DNA from: Halospeciosus flavus
Lineage (GTDB): Archaea; Halobacteriota; Halobacteria; Halobacteriales; Halobacteriaceae
DNA: 64,000 nucleotides
NCBI RefSeq assembly: GCF_029814175.1
Contig: NZ_CP122312.1
Span: forward strand, 2,790,001 to 2,854,000
Direction: 5' to 3'
Part shown: positions 43,898 to 53,285 of the stretch, one piece after another
Layout of the letters: each line of letters begins with the position of its first letter
Numbering within the stretch: position 1 is the stretch's first letter
The notes under the pieces: generated by a model
What the model was told of the DNA's origin: nothing
Seen by the model: the letters and a program-made list of their open reading frames with translations, nothing else
Database searches by the model: none
Made by a program: the position numbers and the translations under genes

Positions 43898-44062
43898 TAG
43901 CTGTCCGTTGGGGACTGTCGGGTATATCTCTTGGGCTCGATTCCCACGGCCGACCGCGACGTCGTCGCCACCGTCGGTGTCGGTCCGCCACCACGCTCGC
44001 GGTCTCGACGCCGCGCTCACCGCTTCCGAAGCGCTTTCCCGCCGACGCCCGGAGTGACCAGT

Positions 44063-45682
44063 ATGGACGAGTCCGCACGCCAGACGAAAGTGAACTGGCG
44101 AGAGTGGGGACCGGCGACCTTCGAGGAGGCCGACGCCGCCGACATGCCGCTGTTGCTCTCGCTCTCCGCGCCGTGGTGTGGGTGGTGTCGCCGGATGGAC
44201 GAGGGCGCCTACAGTGAACCCCGCGTCGCCGCGAACGTCAACGAGGACTTCGTTCCCGTGCGCGTCGACGCCGACCGACTCCCGCGTGTCCGCGAGCGCT
44301 ACAACATGGGCGGGTTCCCCTCGACCGTCTTCCTCACCCCCGAGGGGAAACTCCTCTCCGGGGCGACCTACCTCGAACCGGACGGCTTCCGGCAAGTGCT
44401 CGAACGCGTCCGCGAAGCCTACGACGAGAAGGGTCGCGACGCCGGTCGCGTCCCCCGCGCGCTCCGCGGCGAGAAACCCCCGGCGGGCGAGGTGACCGCG
44501 GACATCGAGCGCCTCGTCGCCGGCCAACTCGGCGACAAGTACGACGAGGACCACGCCGGGTGGGGGACGAGCGAGAAGTTCCCCCTCCCGCAGACCGTCG
44601 AGTTCGCCCTCAAACGCGAGCGCGACCAGGCGCTCCGGACCCTCGACGCCGTCAAGCGCAGCCTACTGGACGACTTCGACGGCGGCTTCTTCCGTCACGC
44701 CCACGAGCGCGACTGGTCGGACCCCCAGCGCGAGAAACTCCTCGACGAGAACGCCGCGCTCCTGCGCGCGTACGCCAACGCTTACCTCTACACCGGCGAG
44801 GGCGCCTACCGCCACCCCGCCCAGCGGGCCATCGACTACCTCACGGGCACGCTCTGGACGGGCGAGGCCTTCGGCGGGAGTCAGGAACCCGGCGACTACT
44901 ACGCGCTCCCGCCGGAGTCCCGGACCGAGGAGAACGAACCCGACGTGGACGCGACGGCGTTCGCCGACCGCAACGCCCGCGCCGCCGACGCCCTGCTCAC
45001 CTACGCGGCCTACACCGACGACGAGACCGCCGCGCGCTACGCCGAGCGCACGCTCGACTTCCTCGAAACCGAACTCGTCGACGACGGTCGCGTCGCCCAC
45101 TACGGCGAGGACGACGCCCCCACGGGCCTGCTCGCCGACCACGCGTGGGTCGTCCGCGCCTTCGCCACGGCCGCGCAGGTCGTCGACCCGGTCTACGCGG
45201 AGACGGCCCGCCACGTCGCCGACGACGCCGTCGACCGCCTCGCCACCGAGTCGGGCGCGCTGGTCGACGGCCCGGAGGAAGGTCCGGGCCTCCTCGACCG
45301 CCCGCTCTACCCGGTCGACGACAACGCCACGTTCGCGAACGCATTGGTCGACCTGGCGGTGCTCACTGGCGACGACGCCTACGAGACGGTCGCCCACGAC
45401 GCCGTCGCGGCCTTCGCCGGTGCCGCAGACCGGATGGGCGTCCAGGTCGCCCCCTACGCCACGGCCGCCTCGCGTCTCGTCGGCGGCCCGCTCACCATCG
45501 AAGTCGGCGACGACGCCGGCAGCGACCTCCACCGTGCCGCCCTCCGGATGGCCGACCACGAGAAGGTCGTCGTCCCCGACGCCGACGTCGCGGCGGGGAC
45601 GGCCCGCGTGAACGGCGGCGAACCAGTCGAGACCCCCGAGGCACTCGCCGAGGCCGTCTCCGAAGCGGTCGCCGAGGAGTGA
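44063..45682 (+). CDS. Thioredoxin-domain and glycosidase-like YyaL/SSP411-type protein
   Basis: Predicted 539 residues. N-terminal thioredoxin fold with W-C-G-W-C (Cys39, Cys42), followed by an (alpha/alpha) barrel-like region of repeated helices with N-x-x-A-A-D and D-H-A-W-V-V. This is the DUF255 family (bacterial YyaL, human SPATA20), here shorter than the usual ~700 residues. Function unknown; redox or sugar-related roles are proposed. Chosen start ATG 44063. Confidence 0.85.
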   Translation: MDESARQTKVNWREWGPATFEEADAADMPLLLSLSAPWCGWCRRMDEGAYSEPRVAANVNEDFVPVRVDADRLPRVRERYNMGGFPSTVFLTPEGKLLSGATYLEPDGFRQVLERVREAYDEKGRDAGRVPRALRGEKPPAGEVTADIERLVAGQLGDKYDEDHAGWGTSEKFPLPQTVEFALKRERDQALRTLDAVKRSLLDDFDGGFFRHAHERDWSDPQREKLLDENAALLRAYANAYLYTGEGAYRHPAQRAIDYLTGTLWTGEAFGGSQEPGDYYALPPESRTEENEPDVDATAFADRNARAADALLTYAAYTDDETAARYAERTLDFLETELVDDGRVAHYGEDDAPTGLLADHAWVVRAFATAAQVVDPVYAETARHVADDAVDRLATESGALVDGPEEGPGLLDRPLYPVDDNATFANALVDLAVLTGDDAYETVAHDAVAAFAGAADRMGVQVAPYATAASRLVGGPLTIEVGDDAGSDLHRAALRMADHEKVVVPDADVAAGTARVNGGEPVETPEALAEAVSEAVAEE

Positions 45683-45780
45683 AGACCGGGCCACTCGACC
45701 TGGCCCAAATCGGTCCGGCCCCGCCCGACCCGGCCTCACCCAACAGATCGTGTTTCGCGCCGCTGTTTCTCAGTTGTTCG

Positions 45781-45880
45781 GGTACGTTGTCGAGATATGG
45801 ACGACGTTGCCGAGATATCGGCCGGATTTCCAGGATATTTGGGACGTTGTCGAGATATGGGCGAGATAGTCGAGATATGT
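45781..45880 (+). repeat. Five-unit, 20-bp-period direct repeat array
   Basis: Units start at 45781, 45801, 45821, 45841 and 45861. The core CGAGATAT recurs at 45791, 45811, 45851 and 45871, with a weaker version (CAGGATAT) at 45831. ACGTTG precedes it in three units. Flanks are CTCAGTTGTTCG (45769-45780) and CTCGGTTGTTCG (45890-45901). A 20-bp period breaks every reading frame, so the array is non-coding. Confidence 0.85.
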
Positions 45881-45942
45881 CGTGAATAACTCGGTTGTTC
45901 GCTGCGCTGGGGGACACCCCGGTGGGACGGACTCCCGGCGTC

Positions 45943-45990
45943 GAACACGAACGCGAACGCGGACGCGGGTGCGGACGCGGGTCCGGATGC
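45943..45990 (+). repeat. Degenerate hexamer tract, eight units
   Basis: GAACAC, GAACGC, GAACGC, GGACGC, GGGTGC, GGACGC, GGGTCC, GGATGC in direct succession; it lies between the 20-bp array and the TATA box. Confidence 0.7.
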
Positions 45991-46049
45991 GCTGCCGGAA
46001 CGAGTAAACTGGCCGTGTGTTTTTACCGGTCGCCGACGTACGACGTCCC

Positions 46050-46853
46050 ATGAGTTCACTCCGGGACCTCGGTCTCTCAGAGTACGAGTCCCAAGCCTAC
46101 GAGTCGCTGTTGGGACTGGGCTCGGCAACCGCCAAGGAGTTGTCGGACGAGAGCGGCGTCCCGATGGGCCGCATCTACGACGTCCTCGGGAGCCTCGAGT
46201 CGGCGGGGCTCGTCCGAGCACAGTCGGCGAGTCGACCCAAACAGTACGCCGCCGTCGAACCGGAGACGGCCGTCGACCGACTCCTCGACCGACGCAAGCG
46301 AGAGTTAGAGACGCGCGAGCGACAACTCGAAGAGACCGCCTCCGAACTCGCCCGCGAACTGGAGGCGCCGACGACCCCCGACTCGCGGTTCTGGACCGCC
46401 GCACTCGGTCCCGAGGACTCCATCGACCTGTTCGTCGAACGCCTCGACGCCGCGGAGGACCGGGTCGCACTCGTCGCGAGCACGTCGGGGTTCGACCTCG
46501 CGGAGGGACAGACGCGCGCCATCGAGGCCGTCGGGAACGCCCTCGACCGCGGTGTCGACGTCTCCATCCTCCTCTCGCCGTCGCTCGTCGGGCAGTTCGA
46601 CGACGCGGTCCTCGCACACCACCGTGCGGAGTTCGCCGACGACGAGCGTTTCGAGGCGCGTGTCAGCGACGCCGCCCGTGGGAACACGACCGTCGTCGAC
46701 GGGCGGGAGGTGTGCGTCGAACTGCCGAACCCAGTCGCACAGAACCAGGCGTTCGCCCTCGTCAACCTCAAGGACGCCTCCTTCGCGGCCGACGTCCGTC
46801 GGGAGTTCGACCGGACGTGGGGCGACGCTGCCCCGTTGACCGCCGGGCCGTAG
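46050..46853 (+). CDS. TrmB-family transcriptional regulator
   Basis: Predicted 267 residues. Winged helix at ~5-72 (L-G-L-S-E-Y-E-S-Q-A-Y-E-S-L and A-K-E-L-S-D-E-S-G-V-P-M-G-R-I-Y-D-V-L), a coiled coil at ~78-108, and a C-terminal effector domain with a D-R-G-V-D-V-S-I-L-L strand pattern. TrmB regulators respond to sugars or other metabolites. The unusual repeat array just upstream could be its own operator. Leaderless start supported by TTTTTACC at 46020. Confidence 0.88.
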   Translation: MSSLRDLGLSEYESQAYESLLGLGSATAKELSDESGVPMGRIYDVLGSLESAGLVRAQSASRPKQYAAVEPETAVDRLLDRRKRELETRERQLEETASELARELEAPTTPDSRFWTAALGPEDSIDLFVERLDAAEDRVALVASTSGFDLAEGQTRAIEAVGNALDRGVDVSILLSPSLVGQFDDAVLAHHRAEFADDERFEARVSDAARGNTTVVDGREVCVELPNPVAQNQAFALVNLKDASFAADVRREFDRTWGDAAPLTAGP

Positions 46854-46890
46854 CCGCGAGGCCGTCGCGCTGTAGTCGCCCACGTCGTCC

Positions 46891-47829
46891 CTACGCCTCT
46901 CGTTCGCCGGCGACTTCCGCACGGAGGTCGCCCATCGTCGCCACGCGCTCGGCGTGGGCGTTGTGCTGGTGGATGGACTCGTCGTTCGACTGCTTCATCG
47001 TCACGACCGTCTCGTCGTCGAGGTGCTCGTACTCCTCGACGACGCCCTCGGCCAGCGAGCGGACACAGTCCTCGACGAACTTCGCGTTCGCGTGCGCCTG
47101 GAAGGTCATGTGGTCTTCGTCCGGCCGCTTCGCGAGGTTGTAGATGCGCGCGCTCATCGCGTCCTTCGCGATGGTCGCGAGGTCGCGGAGGTCGACGGCG
47201 GGTTCGCCCTCCGTCTCGACGGTGAGGGTGGCGTGCCCGCGCTGGGAGTGACCGGCCTGCGGGACCTCCTGGAGGAACTCTCGGACTTCGTCTTCCTCGA
47301 CACCGAGTTCGTCGAGTTTCTCGCGGGCGCGCTGGCCCATCATCTGCTGGGAGCACGGACAGACGGTCATGCCGGTGACGCGGACGCCGACCTCCTCGTG
47401 GGTCGGTTCGCCGTCGGTAGCCGTCGCACTCGCGAGGATGTCGATGGTGCCCTGGGTGGGCCGCCCGGTGGCCGGCGTCTCCTCCTGGGTGACGTACTCG
47501 GCCTCCATCTTCACCGTCGCGGTGGAGGTGTAGTCGTGTTTCTCCAGCAGTCGGTCGGCGACGTCGCCACACACCTGCTCGACGCGGTAGGCCGGTTCGC
47601 TGACCGCGTCTTCGAGTGTCTCGTCGATGACCTCCATGTTCCGACTCATGTCGATGCCCTTGCGGCGGGAGGGGAGGTCGACGTACACCTCGAACTCCGC
47701 CATCAGGACGATGGGGCGTTTGCCCTCGCGCTGGAGTTTGACGAGTTTCTCGACGCCCGTGACGCCGACCTGGCCGAGACCGACGGTCACGTCGGGTTCG
47801 GAAGCCTGCACGTCGGGAAGTTGGGTCAT
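46891..47829 (-). CDS. mptA: GTP cyclohydrolase MptA (type IB/IV, folate/pterin pathway)
   Basis: Predicted 312 residues. Family markers: the metal-site C-P-C-S in T-V-C-P-C-S-Q-Q, an M-E-A-E-Y-V stretch and a C-terminal H-x-H-N-A-H. It makes 7,8-dihydro-D-neopterin 2',3'-cyclic phosphate from GTP, the first step to tetrahydromethanopterin or folate in archaea. It follows the NAD kinase gene on the same strand with a 67-base gap. Confidence 0.92.
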   Translation of the reverse strand: MTQLPDVQASEPDVTVGLGQVGVTGVEKLVKLQREGKRPIVLMAEFEVYVDLPSRRKGIDMSRNMEVIDETLEDAVSEPAYRVEQVCGDVADRLLEKHDYTSTATVKMEAEYVTQEETPATGRPTQGTIDILASATATDGEPTHEEVGVRVTGMTVCPCSQQMMGQRAREKLDELGVEEDEVREFLQEVPQAGHSQRGHATLTVETEGEPAVDLRDLATIAKDAMSARIYNLAKRPDEDHMTFQAHANAKFVEDCVRSLAEGVVEEYEHLDDETVVTMKQSNDESIHQHNAHAERVATMGDLRAEVAGEREA

Positions 47830-47896
47830 TACCTCGCGGTTGGACGGCGGCGCCGGAACTACTTTCGGTTTCGGCCGTCGGCGCCCCGACTCGCGC

Positions 47897-48724
47897 TCAC
47901 TCGAGTTTGTTCAGCGCCTGGAAGAAGTCGCTCTCGGGGCCGGCGACGCGGGCCGGTTCGGGTGCGCGGGAGAGGCGGACGACCTCGGGGAGGTAGACGC
48001 GTTGTTGGCTCGACCCGTCGCTGGAGATGACGGCCTCGTCGGCGTCGTCGACGCGGATAGTGATCTCGCTGTCGGTGCGGACGGCGAGCGGCGGCATCCC
48101 GTCCTCGGAGGCCATGCCGTTGACGACGAAGGTACCGACGCCGGGTTGGAGCAGCGGCCCCCCTTCGCTGAGGTTGTAGGCGGTGCTCCCGGTCGGCGTC
48201 GTGACGAGGACGCCGTCGGCCTGCCCGCCCATGTAGAGCGACCCGTCGATTCGCACCTCGATGGAGAGGCCTTGACCGTGTCCGCGCTGCGGTCCCTGGA
48301 CGACGACCTCGTTGAGCGCGGGGGTCAGCGACCACTCCTGGTCGCCCTCCGCCTGGATTCGGGGGATCTCGCGGTACTTCACCGACCCCTCCTCGTGGTA
48401 GCGTTCGACCTCCCGGCGGACCGCCTCGATGGCCTCGCTCGGTGCGACGGCGTTGAGGAAGCCGACTTCACCGAGATTGACGCCGAGCACGGGCGTACTC
48501 CCGGCGCCGTGGGCCGCGTAGAGGAAGGTGCCGTCTCCGCCGATACTCACCACGAGGTCGCAGTCGACGAACTCGCCGACGTCGTGGCCGGCCTCGTCGA
48601 GGGACTCGGCCGTCGCGGCGTCCAGCAGTACCTCGACGTCCTCGGCCTGGAGCGTCTCTCTGATGTCCGCCGCGAGGTAGGCCGCACGGGCGTTCCCTCG
48701 CTGAGCGACGATGCCGACGCGCAT
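47897..48724 (-). CDS. nadK: NAD(+) kinase
   Basis: Predicted 275 residues. G-G-D-G-T at 62-66 with catalytic Asp64, and N-E-V-V / T-P-T-G-S-T-A-Y further on, define the family. It phosphorylates NAD to NADP. ATG 48724 is preferred over an upstream frame beginning at 48817. Confidence 0.95.
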   Translation of the reverse strand: MRVGIVAQRGNARAAYLAADIRETLQAEDVEVLLDAATAESLDEAGHDVGEFVDCDLVVSIGGDGTFLYAAHGAGSTPVLGVNLGEVGFLNAVAPSEAIEAVRREVERYHEEGSVKYREIPRIQAEGDQEWSLTPALNEVVVQGPQRGHGQGLSIEVRIDGSLYMGGQADGVLVTTPTGSTAYNLSEGGPLLQPGVGTFVVNGMASEDGMPPLAVRTDSEITIRVDDADEAVISSDGSSQQRVYLPEVVRLSRAPEPARVAGPESDFFQALNKLE

Positions 48725-48849
48725 GTCCGAATCGCACGGTCCCCGTCGTGAAAAACCCCACACCTCCGCGTCCTCGGCGGAAACTACTTTTCGGCTCGCG
48801 CACCATTCACGGACCATGACGTGGCTCCGGCGTGTGTCCCCCGGTGGTG

Positions 48850-49869
48850 GTGTCGGTGGCTGAGGACTCTGACGGCCCCGGAGAGGGCGACGCGGACGGG
48901 GCGGACGAGCCGGTCGACGAATCAGACTCGTTCGCCGACGCCTTCGGCGGTGGGAGTGACGACGAACGCGACGAAACGGACGAGGCGGACGAGGAATCGG
49001 ACGAAGAAGCGTTCGATTTCGGCGGCGGAAGTGACGACGAAGAAGACTTCGGCTTCGGCGGTGGAGCAGGCGAGGAGGACTTCGGCTTCGGTGGTGGAGC
49101 CGGCGAGGAGGCGTTCGGTTTCGCCGGCGGCGGCGAAGACGACTCCTTCGAGGAAGACGAGTTCGAGTCGGAGATTCCCCGCGTCGAACTCGGCATCGAC
49201 GGACTCGACAACATGATTCAGGGAGGCCTCCCCGAGCGGAGTCTCGCGGTCACCATCGGCAGCGCCGGGACCGGGAAGACGACGTTCGGTCTCCAGTTCC
49301 TCCACGAGGGAATCTCGTCGGGGGAGCGTGGCGTCTTCATCTCGCTGGAGGAATCCCGCGAGCGCGTCGTCCGGAGCGCCGAGGAGAAGGGGATGCCCTT
49401 CGAGCAGTACGTCGCCGACGGCGACCTCGCCATCGTCGACATCGACCCGGTCGAGATGGCCAACAGTCTCGCGAGCATCCGCGACGAACTCCCGCGTCTC
49501 ATCGAGGAGTTCGGCGCGTCCCGCCTCGTCCTCGACTCCGTCTCGCTGCTGGAGATGATGTACGACGACCAGGCGACCCGCCGGACGGACATCTACGACT
49601 TCACCCGGAGTCTGAAGCAGGCCGGGGTGACGACACTCCTCACCAGCGAGGCCTCCGAGGACAACCCCTACGCCTCCCGCCACGGCATCATCGAGTACCT
49701 CACGGATGCGGTCATCATCCTCCGCTACATCCGTACCGAGGACTTCCGCGAGACCCGTCTCGCCGTCGAGATCCAGAAGATCCGCGACGCCAACCACTCC
49801 CGCGAGACGAAACCCTACGAGATTACGGGCGAGGGCATCTCGGTCTACCGGCAGGCGAACATCTTCTAG
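48850..49869 (+). CDS. KaiC-like RecA-superfamily ATPase with acidic Gly-Phe repeat tail at the N-terminus
   Basis: Predicted 339 residues. Residues ~1-100 are disordered and acidic with repeated D/E-x-F-G-F-G-G-G-x-x-E-E units. From ~105 a KaiC/RadB-like core follows: [20 protein letters not shown], Walker [10 protein letters not shown], two adjacent acidic residues (E-E) after F-I-S-L, and Walker B-like L-V-L-D-S-V-S. Such proteins are signal-transduction ATPases. The start is uncertain among GTG 48832, 48850 and 48856; a 15-codon frame from 48816 overlaps it. Confidence 0.82.
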   Translation: MSVAEDSDGPGEGDADGADEPVDESDSFADAFGGGSDDERDETDEADEESDEEAFDFGGGSDDEEDFGFGGGAGEEDFGFGGGAGEEAFGFAGGGEDDSFEEDEFESEIPRVELGIDGLDNMIQGGLPERSLAVTIGSAGTGKTTFGLQFLHEGISSGERGVFISLEESRERVVRSAEEKGMPFEQYVADGDLAIVDIDPVEMANSLASIRDELPRLIEEFGASRLVLDSVSLLEMMYDDQATRRTDIYDFTRSLKQAGVTTLLTSEASEDNPYASRHGIIEYLTDAVIILRYIRTEDFRETRLAVEIQKIRDANHSRETKPYEITGEGISVYRQANIF

Positions 49870-49874
49870 CCCAC

Positions 49875-50030
49875 TTTTGCACGAGGGTCGCCGAAGGCGA
49901 CCCTCGGCAAAACCTGGAGGAAAAAGCACTCCTCGCTCCAGCGCGCCTCCGGCGCTTAGTCGCTCGTCGGCCTCGCGGCGAAGCCGCGAGTGAACCGCCG
50001 ACCGACCGGGTCCTTCGGACCACTCGGTCG
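49875..50030. other. Cluster of four short hairpins in an intergenic gap
   Basis: The gap 49870-50237 has no gene. It holds GAGGGTCGCC/GGCGACCCTC (49883-49892, 49896-49905; loop GAA), GCGCC/GGCGC (49943-49947, 49951-49955; loop TCC), CTCGCGGC/GCCGCGAG (49972-49979, 49983-49990; loop GAA) and a two-stage hairpin CGACCG-GGTCC/GGACC-CGGTCG (50003-50013, 50017-50030; loop TTC). The first is enclosed by TTTTGC and GCAAAA. This could be a structured RNA or transcript end of the KaiC-like gene. Confidence 0.6.
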
Positions 50031-50237
50031 ACGGATACTCGGAGCGCAGTTGGCTAGGCTCCGGCACTCGTGGTCGCGTAGGTTCAAGTAACAGAACGGC
50101 CACAGAGTGGCGCGTGACCTGAAGAGGGCCACGTGGCGCGGATTCGGTCAGCACGACGCGCGCCGCGTGGACGGGGGATTCGCGTCGTCTGTCAGCCCCA
50201 CCACACACTTTTGGCGGAGCACCGAGTCGACCGCTAC

Positions 50238-50486
50238 GTGCAGTCCGAATCCGACGTCGCCGCCGAGATGGAACGGGTCGAAGAAGGTGACCGGGTTCTC
50301 TGGAACGGCCGCTCGGTTCCTCAGGTCGTGACCGAGGTCGACGAGGACTCCTTCGTCGTCGAGGGGAACCGGGGCGGACACTATCGGTTCTTCCCGAACG
50401 CGCCCGAAGGCCCCACGCTGACGAACCTCAACAGCGGCCGCGACTGGGACGTCGACGACTTCAAAATCGCGTTACCGTCGGCGTAG
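50238..50486 (+). CDS. Small conserved-looking protein of unknown function
   Basis: Predicted 82 residues from GTG 50238; begins with an acidic helix then a beta-rich stretch with G-D-R-V-L-W-N-G-R and G-G-H-Y-R-F-F-P-N, suggestive of an SH3-like barrel. It converges with uspA with one base between stops. Family not recognised. Confidence 0.65.
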   Translation: MQSESDVAAEMERVEEGDRVLWNGRSVPQVVTEVDEDSFVVEGNRGGHYRFFPNAPEGPTLTNLNSGRDWDVDDFKIALPSA

Positions 50487-50487
50487 G

Positions 50488-50916
50488 CTACCGAACGATG
50501 GTGACGGGCATCGGCGAGCGACGCACCACGGCCTCGGCGACGCTCCCGAGGAGGACGCGGGAGACGCCCGAGCGACCGTGGCTACCCATCACGATGTGGT
50601 CGATGTCGTTCTCCTCGGCGTAGTCGACGATGGTTCGCGAGGGACGCCCGACCTCGGTCGCGGTGTCGGCGAGTTCGACGCCGTACTCGTCGGCGGTCTC
50701 CTGGGCGTTCTCGAAGAGCTGTTCGGCCTCCTCCTGGGCCTGTTCGTACCACTCCTCGGAGTAGCCGGGGACCGTCGCCTGCGCGGTGTACCCCGCCTCG
50801 ATGGGGTCGATGACGTGCAGGAGGACGATCTCGTCCGACTGGAACTCTTCGAGTGCGTACTCCAGTGCGTGCGTGGACTGTTCCGAACTGTCGTAGGGAA
50901 TCAGGATTCGGGTCAT
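50488..50916 (-). CDS. Universal stress protein UspA family
   Basis: Predicted 142 residues, single Usp domain. ATP-binding G-S-H-G-R-S-G-V-S-R-V-L-L-G-S near residue 112 and a first-strand I-L-I-P-Y-D-S-S. Cytoplasmic stress or nucleotide-sensing protein. Confidence 0.93.
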   Translation of the reverse strand: MTRILIPYDSSEQSTHALEYALEEFQSDEIVLLHVIDPIEAGYTAQATVPGYSEEWYEQAQEEAEQLFENAQETADEYGVELADTATEVGRPSRTIVDYAEENDIDHIVMGSHGRSGVSRVLLGSVAEAVVRRSPMPVTIVR

Positions 50917-51025
50917 GTCCGGCGGTTCGAAGGGCCGGAAGAAAAGAGTAGGGGCCGACTCTTCCTGGCTCAGTGTCCCACACCCGCGTTCACGAGGACA
51001 ACCCGGTCCCGCGGCGCTCCAGTCT

Positions 51026-52807
51026 CTAGTGTTTCGTCACACAGGTCGGGAGGCCCCGGATCTCCACCGGTTCGGAGTTGTCCGGCGAGTAGACGACCAT
51101 CTGGCCCTTCTCCATGTAGGGGACCTTGTCCTCCAGGTTCGCGGGGATGTTGACGCTCTTGATGGCGTCCTCGTCACCGAGGTTCAACACGACGGTCGTG
51201 TTGATCTGCTTGAACACCGGGTCGGCGATGTCCTGGGGGTCCTGGGTGATGAGGAAGAGCCCCAGACGCTCCTTTCGACCCTGTTTCGCGGCGTCGGTGA
51301 ACTTCCCGACGACGCGGCGGGCCTGCACGCTGTCGGCGTCGGTGAGGAAGTTGTGCGCCTCGTCCATCCCCACGAGCAGCGGCGTCTCCTTGATGCGGTC
51401 GAAACGGGGATCGTTCGAGAGCTTCTGGTCGACGAGCAGCGCGGAGAGGGCGAGTACCACCGTCTCGGCGTTCCGGGAGTTCGTCAGGTGGTAGGTCGGG
51501 ACCACCGAGAGCCGACCGGGTTTGACGAACTCGTGGACGAGGTCGGTGATGGGCCGCGCGTCCTGGTCGAAGACGTCGCCGAAGCCGAGCACGCGCCGCC
51601 GGATGGCGTCGAACGTCGCCTCGTGGACGCGTCCGGACTGGTCGAGCTCCTCTCGGAGCGCGGGGTCGTCGAGGAAGTTCGTGAACTCCCGGTACGTCCC
51701 GCCACGGCCGTACTGGTCGCGGAACCGCTCCAGGAGGACGTGTCGCAACGCGTTGTACTGGTTGTCGTTCAGTCCGGAGCCAGCGATGAGCCAGGGGTTG
51801 TCGAACACCATCTCGAAGGGGATGGTGAACTCGACCTGCTCGGCGCGGTGGTCGCTCGCCGCGTAGGAGGCGTTGCCGACTTTCGGGACGAACGTGACCG
51901 TGTCGTCGTGGCCGCCGTGGGCGAGGTTCTGTGTCTCCCACGCCCGTGCGTCTTCCCGAGTCGCCTCGGGGTTGTCGTCGTGCATCTGGGAGTACTCGTC
52001 CTGTGGGTCGAACTGGACGACGGCCATCCGGCGTTCGGCCTCCGTCCCCTCGTCGCGGACTGGGTAGGCGCGGTCCTCGTGGAGGTACTGCCGGAGGACG
52101 TTCTTCGCGGTGTGGGTCTTCCCGGACCCGGTGCCGCCGGCGACGAGCGTGTGGCGGAAGACGAGGGGGTCGCCCGCCGCGTAGTCGTCTTTCAGCCGGT
52201 AGTCGATAGTCGGCGGTTCGGCGGCGGTGCGGACCTTCTCGCCGCCGACCGAGAGGTGGCCCAGGAAGACGCCGTCGCTCGGAATCTTCAGCCCGGTCTT
52301 TATCTCCTCGGGGTCGTCGGCCTCGCGGACGACCGTCTCGGGTTTCGGCACGCGGTCGGGCATCCGCCGTTTCAGTTCGCCGTCCTGTTCGTGGAGGACG
52401 GCGACGGGGTCGAGGTCCGCGACGAACTTGTAGTCGCGCTCGTCGACCTCGTTCGAGCGCATCGCCCGCCGCGCGTGGATCTCGTTGGCGTCGTCGCTGC
52501 GGAACGCCTGGGCGTACTCCAGTCCCGAGATGCGGCAGAACAGCGTCTCCCCGCCCGGATACGGCGCGAGGAGGTACTTCCCGATACGGACCGCCGAGCG
52601 ATTCGGTGCCGTCACGTAGGCCCGCAGACTCGTCTCGCGGCCGTCCTCGTCGATACGGAGTCCCTCCGAGACGGCGAGGACGCCGAGTCCACGCTCGGTC
52701 CCGGCGTCGTCGAAGGTCGTTCGCTCGAACGCCGACCCGGCGTCGTCGGCGTCGGCATCCGCGTCGGCGTCGGTGCCGTAGTCGGCGAAGTCCTCGAGGT
52801 CGCTCAT
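51026..52807 (-). CDS. herA: HerA-type DNA translocase ATPase
   Basis: Predicted 593 residues. An acidic, Asp/Ala-repeat N-terminus (11-24) is followed by a HAS-like barrel and the DUF87 ATPase core: Walker A G-G-T-G-S-G-K-T at 224-231 and Walker B L-L-V-G-M-D-E-A-H-N near 470. HerA hexamers translocate on DNA and with NurA resect double-strand breaks. NurA is encoded on the same strand 479 bases upstream, with an opposite-strand gene between them. Confidence 0.9.
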   Translation of the reverse strand: MSDLEDFADYGTDADADADADDAGSAFERTTFDDAGTERGLGVLAVSEGLRIDEDGRETSLRAYVTAPNRSAVRIGKYLLAPYPGGETLFCRISGLEYAQAFRSDDANEIHARRAMRSNEVDERDYKFVADLDPVAVLHEQDGELKRRMPDRVPKPETVVREADDPEEIKTGLKIPSDGVFLGHLSVGGEKVRTAAEPPTIDYRLKDDYAAGDPLVFRHTLVAGGTGSGKTHTAKNVLRQYLHEDRAYPVRDEGTEAERRMAVVQFDPQDEYSQMHDDNPEATREDARAWETQNLAHGGHDDTVTFVPKVGNASYAASDHRAEQVEFTIPFEMVFDNPWLIAGSGLNDNQYNALRHVLLERFRDQYGRGGTYREFTNFLDDPALREELDQSGRVHEATFDAIRRRVLGFGDVFDQDARPITDLVHEFVKPGRLSVVPTYHLTNSRNAETVVLALSALLVDQKLSNDPRFDRIKETPLLVGMDEAHNFLTDADSVQARRVVGKFTDAAKQGRKERLGLFLITQDPQDIADPVFKQINTTVVLNLGDEDAIKSVNIPANLEDKVPYMEKGQMVVYSPDNSEPVEIRGLPTCVTKH

Positions 52808-52864
52808 GGCGAACGTGTTGGCTCCCCGTCCACAAGTGTCTTCGCTCGTGGGGTCCGCCGGACA

Positions 52865-52874
52865 CCTTTTAAGG
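52865..52874. promoter_or_regulatory. Palindromic TATA box
   Basis: CCTTTTAAGG is a perfect palindrome centred about 27 bp before the ATG at 52896. It reads the same on both strands, so it might also serve herA (minus start 52807), though that spacing is long. Confidence 0.55.
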
Positions 52875-52895
52875 TGGGATGTCGTACCCGACGGT

Positions 52896-53267
52896 ATGTT
52901 CCAGGTTCGCGGCTCTGCGGGTGGGACGACCTTGACCGGGACGCTCTACGAGCGTGGCGAGGACGCCCCTTCGTTCAAGGGTGCGCCCGACGAGGCCGCG
53001 CCGTACGTCTGGGTCTGCGACGAGTTCTACGCCGTCGAGAGCGGCGGACTCGTCCAGCAGGTCGACGGCGAGGAGGTGAACGTCGCCTTCGAGTCGCCGA
53101 TGCCCCGCGGGTTCGACACGCGCGAGCAGGCGCTCGACGCCGCCCGCGAACACATCAAGACGCAGTTCGCACGCATCGGCGTCGACCCGGCGGACGTCAC
53201 TATCGAGGTCGTCAAAGACCGCGAGTACGAACGCCGGGGCGGCCGGGCGCGCGGCCGGTCGGACTGA
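52896..53267 (+). CDS. Haloarchaeal conserved protein (DUF7113-like) between herA and nurA
   Basis: Predicted 123 residues, soluble, with E-S-P-M-P-R-G-F-D-T-R-E-Q-A-L-D-A-A and a basic C-terminus (R-G-G-R-A-R-G-R-S-D). I match it from memory to DUF7113. The basic tail could bind nucleic acid. It is encoded opposite to herA and nurA yet sits exactly between them, ending 18 bases from the nurA stop. Confidence 0.75.
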   Translation: MFQVRGSAGGTTLTGTLYERGEDAPSFKGAPDEAAPYVWVCDEFYAVESGGLVQQVDGEEVNVAFESPMPRGFDTREQALDAAREHIKTQFARIGVDPADVTIEVVKDREYERRGGRARGRSD

Positions 53268-53285
53268 GCCGACTGCTCTTCTCCA

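Larger units (their letters stand above)
45683..46049. promoter_or_regulatory. Upstream region of the TrmB regulator with two periodic repeat tracts
   Basis: Contains the 20-bp-period array (45781-45880) flanked by near-identical 12-mers, then a hexamer-period GC tract (45943-45990), then a TATA-like TTTTTACC at 46020-46027 about 28 bp before the ATG at 46050. No gene is supported in it. Confidence 0.65.

Noticed and set aside
45781-45880. CRISPR array
   Set aside because: The repeats are contiguous 20-bp units without unique spacers and there are no cas genes.
49870-50237. RNase P RNA or SRP RNA
   Set aside because: The gap is too short and I could not find the conserved core sequences; the hairpins are simple and isolated.
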